Shown here: positions 56,650-64,000 of the stretch, piece after piece
How positions within the stretch are numbered: the stretch's first letter is position 1
Layout: every line of letters starts with the position of its first letter
NCBI GenBank assembly: GCA_029964075.1
Contig: CM057135.1
Location: 24,950,863 to 25,014,862 of the forward strand
Direction: 5' to 3'
DNA from: Patiria pectinifera
Taxonomy: Eukaryota > Echinodermata > Asteroidea > Valvatida > Asterinidae
DNA: 64,000 nt
Notes under the pieces: model-generated
Seen by the model: only the letters and a program-made list of their open reading frames with translations
Databases searched by the model: none
What the model was told of the DNA's origin: nothing
Program-made: the position numbers and the translations under genes

Positions 56650-57300
56650 TCAACATTTGTAAATACTGGAAAACTGAAGAAAAAAAGTTTAACTGAAACA
56701 TGATATCAACTTACTTGAACTGTACAAAACTGACTCTCTTTGGTATTCATGATACATCACGATGTTACACAAAAACACCGATTGATATTTTGCCAATCTT
56801 GTGTATCAAAACATTGTCCAATATTAGAGGTATTTTGAACTACTGAGAGAAAAAGGAGACGCGTTTCGCACAAAATCAATATATTGGATTAAACTAAGTG
56901 TGATTTCAATCTGATTTCCTCTAAATTGCTCAAGTTTGAAAATCTCTTCCGGTAAAAAAAAAAGGTGGGAGGTACTAAGTGTGTGTTGTCCAGAGAAACA
57001 CTATTTTTGTAATTTTCAAAATACTGAAAAGTTTTGGTGATCAGTTTACCAAGGAGGAAGAATTGCAATCCCTTCTTTGCAAAAGGGGAATTTTTTTTTA
57101 ATGGTTCTGAAAGAACTGCATTCTATTAGTGTAAAAAATGATGTGAAGACACATTTCAGTCCAAGGCTAGTATTGGCCCGAGGCTACCAAGTGGTAGGTG
57201 CATAGTGCGCCCTCTAATGACACAACAATTAGACCAGCGGGCCTACTTGCACTAACGTCTTGGCCATTTCGTTTCAGCGGTTTAACTTTTTCTTTCTTTT
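56650..57300. other. No gene recognised
   Basis: AT-rich. Confidence 0.4.
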
Positions 57301-57312
57301 CTCCCGAGGCTT

Positions 57313-57585
57313 CCCTAGGGAACCAATCAGCGATCGAGAAAAGGTTCAATGGCTCAGCCGACGGTTGTAAACATAGGCGTCGTGGGGTACGTGTTCAAGC
57401 ATCAGGGCTTTCCTAGGGAACCAATCACAATCGAGAAAAGGTTCAGTGGCTCGCCCAATGGTTGTAAACATACGCGTTACGCGGTACGTGATCAAGCATC
57501 ATCGCTTTCCTAGGGAACCAATCAGCGATCGAGAAAAAGTTCTATGGCTCGGCTGACAGTTGTAAACATACGCGCTACAAGTGCA
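57313..57585. repeat. Three-copy 97-98 bp tandem repeat
   Basis: Units start with CCTAGGGAACCAATC at 57314, 57412 and 57509 and contain CGAGAAAAGGTTC and GTTGTAAACATA. Confidence 0.8.
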
Positions 57586-57589
57586 GTTA

Positions 57590-58180
57590 TCATGCAAGCA
57601 TGAGCTATAAACAGGTTTGCTCGAATTTATACAGGTCTTAATTACATAAAATGGCCCCGCCCCCATTGCTACGAAATGACTATGACGTTAGTGCGAGAAA
57701 GTAACAAAATCAATTATTCGAGGGCGCTACACAACAATGCAACTATCGCTCTTGATCAGCGACGTCTTGGGCCAAGATTAGTCCAAGGCAAGACTCAAGT
57801 TTCTGCAAGCAAAATTTCACGGGCAAGACTCAAGTTTCGTCTAAAAGGGGGACCCCAAGGATGCAGACATGTTTCAGAGTGACAACAGGACACTTCCATA
57901 AAATCCAATTCTCTGCGTACGCCCGACCACATGACGCACAAGGTCGTTCAAGGTGGTGGAGTACCTTAGTTTGGTCTGTAACTGTTCTTTTTTACTCATC
58001 AACATTGTTAGTGATGTGTCACATTCACTTTTCAAACAGCAGCTTATTCAAGTCTCTGACATGTACATGTATTAATGTACGTCCGATTTTACGGAGGTGT
58101 CCTTAAGTAGGCAAGGGAATCAAAGCCAGATTTCTTCTAATCTTCTTTCAAATCTGAAAAATTAATGCGGCCTGACGTTG
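57590..58180. other. No gene recognised
   Basis: A short GGCAAGACTCAAGTTTC direct repeat at 57787-57839. Confidence 0.4.
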
Positions 58181-58184
58181 CGAA

Positions 58185-58625
58185 CTTAACAAGTTCTTCT
58201 TGCTTGGGAGAAGAAGTTGTTAAGTTCACAACGAAGAAGAAGTTGTTAAGTTTGCAACGAAGAAGAACTTCATAAGTTCGCAACGAAGAAGAACTTGTCA
58301 TGTTCGCAATGAAGAAGAACTTCGAGCATGAAAAATTAATGCAGCCTGACGTTGCAAACTTAACAAGTTCTTCTTGCTTGGAAGAAGAAGCTGTTAAGTT
58401 CGCAATGAAGAAGAACTTGTCTAGTTCGCAACAAAGAAGAAATTGTTAAGTTCGCAATGAAGAAGAACTTGTTAAGTTCGCAATGAAGAAGAACTTGTCA
58501 AGTTCGCAACAAAGAAGAACTTGTTAAGTTCGCAACCAAGAAGAACTTGTTAAGTTCGCAACAAAGAAGAAGTTGGAATTTTTGCGTCGGGGTGATATAA
58601 ATCAAATTGAAGAAGTTGTTAAGTT
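58185..58625. repeat. 26-bp minisatellite
   Basis: The unit AAGAAGAACTTGTTAAGTTCGCAATG shows an exact 26-bp period at 58434-58570. The left flank has the same unit inverted (AACTTAACAAGTTCTTCTT at 58187 and 58353), so the array is partly foldback. Confidence 0.85.
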
Positions 58626-58794
58626 CGACGTGTGAATGTCACGTCCTTACCCTAAAGAAAACAAATTAAGTATAAACTAGCACATCAATATAAAAAATGG
58701 TATAATACATACACAATTTTGTTTGGTCAAATGGGCGACTTTTATAAACAAGTCGGTTCTCCAACAGCGCGCGCATCTTGCCTGCTTTTGCAAT

Positions 58795-59090
58795 TATCTT
58801 TAAAGAGTGACCTTTGATCGTGGTGTGTGACTTTTGACATCATTATCATATGAGGGTTGCCATATTGCATCTATGACCCACGTTTGGTTCGAACTGAACT
58901 TTTCAAATGAGACCAATTTTACATATTCAGCCTTTTTGACAACTTGACCTCAGGTGGCCTTTGCATGTGACCTTCGACATCGTCATCATTTGAAGGTTGC
59001 CATGTTGCATCTGTGACCCAAGTTTGGTTCCAATTGGACTTCATTTTTTCAAATGAGACCAACTTTTATGAACTTTAACCAAAGTACCAC
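58795..59090. repeat. Two-copy tandem repeat of the TGACCTTTGAC type
   Basis: GTGACCTTTGA...CATCATTATCATATGA and GGTTGCCATATTGCATCTATGACCC in copy 1 match copy 2 about 155 bp further on. 16755-16870 has related words (GATGACCTTTGACCCCAG). Confidence 0.65.
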
Positions 59091-59103
59091 ATGTAAACTA
59101 ATA

Positions 59104-59783
59104 GGGCGAGTCAAAAAAAGCGGAACCCAAACCCCCAAAAATATATTTCATCTTTAAAAAAATATGTAGCACCAAAAATAATAATGACTGGAAAGCCAAT
59201 TTCATAAGCTACTTTTAGATGAAGAAATTACTGAAACTGCTCAATCCGTTCAAAGAATATCACTATTTAAATGCAATGACCCTAAAACTTGTGTCGTCCA
59301 AAAAAAGCAATTTATTGTGTGTTTTGACTGTTTGGAACAACAAAGAAAATGACACAGAATACTTGTTTCAACAACTGTCACCAACTGTGACACACAATAT
59401 CTGTACTAACAACCCTGGCTAGGCAAACAATATGATTAATAAAATCTACTTTAAAAAAGAAAAGAAAAAAAGACAGACCTTCAAAAGGGTTTTGTTGAAT
59501 AATTTAATAACGTTTAAACTGAGATTTTATCGCCGGTGATGTTTGAAGACAATTGTGACGACGATTCTTGATGTCGCATTTTTTGGACGAGACAGGTTAA
59601 AAGGTCATTGTGTTTAAATGGTGATATCGTTTGAACGGATTGAGCAATTTCAGTAATTTCTTCATCTAATAGTAGCTTATGAAATTGGCTTTCCATTCAT
59701 TATTACGTTTGGTGCTACAGATTTTTTGAAATATGAAATATAATTTTGGGGGTTTGGGTTTCGCTTTTTTTTTACTCACCCTG
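59104..59783. mobile_element. Mariner-like MITE with long arms, full copy
   Basis: Ends GGGCGAGTCAAAAAAAGCGG and CGCTTTTTTTTTACTCACCCTG, with TA after the right end. The arms are about 200 bp. A truncated relative is at 10660-11229. Confidence 0.75.
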
Positions 59784-60060
59784 TACAGATATAGTGATTC
59801 CATCTCGTCTCTTTCTTGAGCAAAGTCCAGGCGAGACAAAAAGGAAAGGGTATATAATAATCATCAGCCTCTTTTAACTATTCGATCTCAATTTCAGTAT
59901 AGTGTTAGAGTTCAACCCGAAATTTATAAAACAAAATACATAAATCTGCATAAATACCACACACATCAATAGAAGGGCATTTCCAGTCTTATGTAATGTC
60001 CATGACAAAACTTTTAGGAGCTCAGTGAATAAACCTGAAAATGTGTTTTTCAAATCTTAT

Positions 60061-60330
60061 ATGGAGATGGAGATTGGCACGCGTGTACTGTGTGATGTGG
60101 CGCAGAATGCAGCGGTGCCGGTGTAGTGTGACTGTAGGTCTGTATGAAATGCCGAGTCATTGGTAGTGCTGCGCATGCCTAAGTGAAGATTGTGATCGTT
60201 CAACCAATAAAAGGGTAATAGGGACCAGGTCCAAATGTCATGGTTAAAACCAGTCAGCCAGTGTTTTATCAACCGTTTAAAACCACCCAAGAGCGGGCTC
60301 TCAACCAATAGGAATTGGTAAACTGTCTTA
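60061..60330. repeat. Dispersed repeat, copy 2
   Basis: Partner of 1869-2225; sits just 3' of the sialyltransferase gene. Confidence 0.55.
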
Positions 60331-60382
60331 GGTGTTTATAAATTAGATATCCTGGTTAATTAGCTCCGGCACGGACATTACT

Positions 60383-60388
60383 TTTATT
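60383..60388 (-). terminator. Polyadenylation signal of the sialyltransferase gene
   Basis: AATAAA on the - strand, 43 nt after the stop codon. Confidence 0.5.
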
Positions 60389-60430
60389 ACATAAAGCTGG
60401 AATTGAACTGGAACAGCAAAAAGTCAGTCA

Positions 60431-60758
60431 TCAATGAACCAGTGGATAGAACAAACCCGAGAAGTGGAAGAAGAGCTTCCAGAAGGCCAGTTTGGCGAAG
60501 AGTCGGTTCTGCGCGGCCTGGTAACGCAGCATGAACGGCGTGAGCAAGCCCGAATGGTCCGGTCGCAGCTTGCGGGCCGGCCAGAGCGGGTAGTGGAAGC
60601 GGATGTTGTGGGCGTAGGCCCAGCGGCCAAAGACGGCCTTCTCCATGATGAAGAGGTGACCGCCGGTCAGCCGGGTCTCACTGGCGTGGTAGTAGCGACA
60701 CTCCGTCTTGAAGGTGGGGCCGTAGTAGTGGTAAGGGACTTCTTTGTCAGGATGCTCC
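60431..60758 (-). CDS. Sialyltransferase terminal exon with motifs III and VS
   Basis: The acceptor is TTTTTCTTCAAAAG. It encodes KEVPYHYYGPTF, ECRYYH, GGHLFIMEKAVFGRWA and a long C-terminal tail to TGA. GC-rich compared with the neighbouring intron. Confidence 0.9.
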
Positions 60759-63700
60759 CTTTTGAAGAAAAATAGTGAGAATCAGGTGATGGAACACAAG
60801 TAATCACAAGTCATCACAAGTAATCACAAGCAATCACAAGAAGTCACAAATAACCACAAAGAACCAATTAAAGTCACAGGCATATATCACAAGAACGTAA
60901 CACGCAATCACAAGTACATCACAAGTCATCTGGTCCCAAGTTCTTAGTAATCACAAGCCATCACAAGTAATCACAAGCAATCACAAGAAGTCACAAATAA
61001 CCACAAAGAACCAATAAAAGTCACAGGTATATATCACAAGTATGTAACACGCAATCACAAGTGTATCACAAGTCATCTGGTCCAAAGTTCTTAGTAATCA
61101 CAAGTCATCACAAGTAGTCACAAGCAATCACAAGAAGTCACAGACAACCACAAAAAAACAAAAAAAGTCACAGGTATATATCACAAGTACATGTAACACG
61201 CAATCACAAGTGTATCACAAGTCATCTGGTCCCAAGTTCTTAGTAATCACAAGTTATCACAAGTCATCACAAGTAATCACAAGTAATCACAAGCAATCAC
61301 AAGAAGTCACAGACAACCACAAAGAACCAATAAGAGTCACAGGTATATATCACAAGTATGTAACACACAAATACAAGTACATCACAAGTCATCTGGTCCC
61401 AAGTTCTTAGTAATCACAAGTCATCACAAGTAATCACTAGCAATCACAAGAAGTCACAGACAACCACAAAAAAACAAAAAAAGTCACAGGTATATATCAC
61501 AAGTACATGTAACACGCAATCACAAGTGTATCACAAGTCATCTGGTCCCAAGTTCTTAGTAATCACAAGTTATCACAAGTCATCACAAGTAATCACAAGT
61601 AATCACAAGCAATCACAAGAAGTCACAGACAACCACAAAGAACCAATAAGAGTCACAGGTATATATCACAAGTATGTAACACACAAATACAAGTACATCA
61701 CAAGTCATCTGGTCCCAAGTTCTTAGTAATCACAAGTCATCACAAGTAATCACTAGCAATCACAAAAAGTCACAGACAACCACAAAGAACAAGTACATCA
61801 CAAGTCATCTGGTCCCAAGTTCTTAGTAATCACAAGTCATCACAAGTAGTCACAAGCAATCACAAGAAGTCACAGACAACCACAAAAAACCAATAAAAGT
61901 CACAGGTATATATCACAAGTATGTAACACGCAATCACAAGTGTATCCCAAGTCATCTGGTCCCAAGTTTTAGTAATCACAAGTCATCACAAGTAATCACA
62001 AGCAATCACAAATAGTCACAGACAACCACAAAGAACCAATAAAAGTCACAGGTATATATTACAAGTATGTAACACGCAATCACAAGTCATTTGGTCCCAA
62101 GTTAAACTCACAAGTTATTTACATGGCCTTCGACTCTTGGTTAGTATTCATCCCTATTACTTGTGAATGGACTTATCGATTGACTAAATGATGTACTTAT
62201 CACTGGATTTGTCGTACACTTGTGATCAATCACAGATTCCGTGGCTATAACAAGTATTAAAAGCCATCATTTGGGTGGTATCACGCTTGCTCCCAAGTCA
62301 TTCACCATTCAAATGTGATACGATCAAGCTAATTGAGTCGTTTGTCGACCCTGGTCAATTTTTTTTTTATTACAGATTTGAAAAGAGCACAATCTCAGCA
62401 TTACTGCTGTGAAAACCGCATGCTTGTACCATCTTTAGTTAAAAAATTATGGAAGTCGGAACACCACGAGATGTGATGAAGTGATGTGATGAAGTGGCCC
62501 TAGTTTGGCCTGTATCTCCAAATGAAAATTCCCGACAAACGACTAATGTAGCTTGATCGCATCACTAATAATGTTACACAGAACAAGGTAACCACTGTCA
62601 TTATAGGCATTTGACCATAGTGTTCGGCAATCAGTGTAATGAAATTACGTAAGTCCGAGATTCAAAAACGGTGGTGGCCGGAAATTGGGCACAAACTCGG
62701 CCGAGTGTTCCCTAAGGGAAAATCACAAATTAACTTTCAAAAATTGTTTTCAAGTTGAAAATGAATTTGTTATTTTGGGGCGCATTTTGGAAGGGTTCAT
62801 TGTACACTCATCAGATTTCTCTGCTAACTTTGTAATGGGTAGGTAAATTTGAGATTTATGACCAGGAATGCTTCAAGCTTGATGAAATTTCACTCTCTGA
62901 GAAACTTCAGGTAAACCTTTTGTTCTTGCAAGGCGCTAGAGGCAAAGCGTCTCATGCGCCAGATATTAAGGGCCTGTCACATTATATGCGCTCTCATAGG
63001 AGACCTTACGGCGACCAATTTTTTTTCATAAATTTAAAAATCGCAGCGAGGACGCAATAAAATGACAACTTTCTGTTTCAAAGAAGCCCAAGCTACGCTC
63101 ATACTGTGCTCTTCCCGCACTTACGTCGATGCGTTCAACTCGCTCTCTATGCACCCCTGTCAAGCCCAATTACTCGATCTAGTCGCTGCCGCTGCACTGT
63201 CACTGCGCTCACACTACGCTCTGCTCGCTGCTGATACGTCCTAGTAGCTCACGTCGCGCTCTCTATTTGACCAAAATACGCTCATGTGACGTCACTTGCA
63301 CTGTATAAATACCACGACAAAACGGTCAATACAAAGTCCAGTTTAAAAAATTATTCTTCAAGTTCATCGCAGTCGAGTTACTTTCTCATGAAGACTACGT
63401 CGACTGCCTTGCGCCTAAGCTGCCTCAATGCCATTTCAATGTCGCACGATTCACGCTCACACAGCGCAAGTTGCGTCAGTACGGCGCCCTGGCCAGAGCG
63501 CAGAGGTGTTGCGATTGTTTTGAGCATGTTCAAAGACCTTTGCGCTCATCGAAGACCATTAAGACCCTCTGGCGCCCATCTGGCGACCTATGTAGTTGTC
63601 GCTGCGATCTAGTAGTTGTTGTTGCGCCCCAGATATTTTTCAAGGATGCAGTGAGAGCGCATATAAGATCGCAGACAGTGTGACAGGGCCTTTAGGGGCT

Positions 63701-63848
63701 GCACCATTCTGGACATCAACAATATTCGGGAAGGACTTACGTGCAGTAATCTCCCCAGATCATTCCGTAAACGTTGATCTGCTTGCAGGAATCCATGGCT
63801 AAGAGAAACGTGTACCACCCCGTGGACATCCACGTCTTGGCTCGAGAC
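60431..63848 (-). CDS. ST6GalNAc-type sialyltransferase (GT29), C-terminal two exons, partial
   Basis: Golgi type II enzyme expected to transfer sialic acid from CMP-Neu5Ac in alpha-2,6 linkage to GalNAc residues. Two exons are visible: 63848-63741 and 60758-60431. They join in phase to give a continuous frame (TGC AC|G GAG). The first encodes sialylmotif S (STGWYTFLLAMDSC, then INVYGM and DYC). The second encodes motif III (VPYHYY), TECRYYH and motif VS (H-x4-E in GGHLFIMEKAVF), followed by a family-typical RWA...I.FHYPLW. The tail after that, about 50 residues, is longer than I expect for ST6GALNAC3-6. The stop TGA ends at 60431, with AATAAA 43 nt downstream. The stem, transmembrane anchor and motif L lie to the right of the window. 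Donor substrate is family knowledge; the exact acceptor is unknown. Confidence 0.88.
60785..62110. repeat. Higher-order tandem array in the last sialyltransferase intron
   Basis: About nine units of 135-167 bp, each ending CATCTGGTCCCAAGTTCTTAG (near 60928, 61075, 61224, 61391, 61540, 61707, 61807, 61954, 62089), built from 10-11 bp AATCACAAGT sub-repeats. Unit pair 61227-61542 is repeated as 61543-61858 in part, with spacing of exactly 316 bp. The array begins 26 bp from the splice acceptor. Confidence 0.92.
62115..62965. other. Sialyltransferase intron remainder
   Basis: No exon recognised. Confidence 0.4.
62967..63694. mobile_element. MITE, TAAGGGCCTGTCACA ends
   Basis: The left AAGGGCCTGTCACATTATATGCGCTCTC pairs with the right GAGAGCGCATATAAGATCGC...TGTGACAGGGCCTTTA. 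About 728 bp, 46 bp from the splice donor. Confidence 0.75.
63741..63848 (-). CDS. Sialyltransferase exon with sialylmotif S
   Basis: 108 nt between a GATCTAAAG acceptor and a GTAAGT donor. It encodes TWMSTGWYTFLLAMDSCKQ and the following VYGM. The conserved Cys of motif S and the later DYC are present. Confidence 0.88.
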
Positions 63849-63910
63849 CTTTAGATCATCAAGAGGGTATACAAATAAAACATTCAGTTACTTCCAAGCC
63901 TGGTCTTTTG

Positions 63911-64000
63911 ATAAGGGAATAACAGTGTGAGGAGCTGGTCTTCACTGCGTGATAATGACCGGGTGTGGGAGTGACCGCTGTTAATGGACCGAGACGAAGT
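63911..64000 (+). repeat. Shared repeat, copy 2, running off the window
   Basis: Starts with the same ATAAGGGAATAAC(A)GTGTGAGGAGC word as 5229 and continues past 63960 with GGGTGTGGGAGTGACCGC. Confidence 0.6.

Noticed and set aside
61210-61726. Two identical 66-codon open frames
   Set aside because: They are copies of the tandem array in the sialyltransferase intron, not genes.
60785-62110. Possible CRISPR-like array
   Set aside because: Units are tandem with no unique spacers, and the sequence is eukaryotic.

Overview
The window is animal nuclear DNA: small exons with GT-AG introns, very dense short repeats, no operons. The genes point to an invertebrate deuterostome. A GT29 sialyltransferase of the ST6GalNAc type, a relaxin-receptor-like LGR and tRNA-derived SINEs fit best. 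A recurring TAGGCCTAC-type motif and the style of the SINEs and MITEs make an echinoderm my preferred guess, with hemichordate or amphioxus as alternatives; this is inference, not an identification.

Layout. 1-7.6 kb: repeats (SINE pieces, two TA-target MITEs, a three-copy tandem repeat at 4.7-5.2 kb, a 21-bp minisatellite at 6.95-7.53 kb). 7.6-19.9 kb, + strand: a seven-exon gene for a leucine-rich-repeat GPCR whose reading frame and intron phases (1,2,2,2,2,2) close exactly into about 549 residues; its fifth intron carries a decayed LINE and other elements. 19.9-25.2 kb: repeats. 25.27-30.77 kb, - strand: gene A, four coding exons, about 324 residues. 42.96-51.39 kb, + strand: gene B, five coding exons, about 338 residues. 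A and B are divergent paralogs: signal peptide, short coiled coil, Pro-rich linker, and a fibrinogen-like domain of the contactin-associated-protein (CNTNAP/neurexin IV) type. 60.43-63.85 kb, - strand: the last two coding exons of an ST6GalNAc-like sialyltransferase; its 5' part lies beyond the right edge.

Nothing suggests the four genes form a pathway, although all act in the secretory route or at the cell surface. The rest is mostly mobile and tandem DNA: at least a dozen MITE or foldback elements, one of them with a perfect 9-bp target duplication (Mutator-like), several SINEs, minisatellites inside introns, and a dispersed family built around a palindrome. The best candidates for something undescribed are the A/B secreted protein pair, the LGR with a lost DRY arginine, and the palindrome-bearing repeat family. 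All exon calls were made by eye from splice signals, reading frame and family resemblance; no search or transcript data were available.
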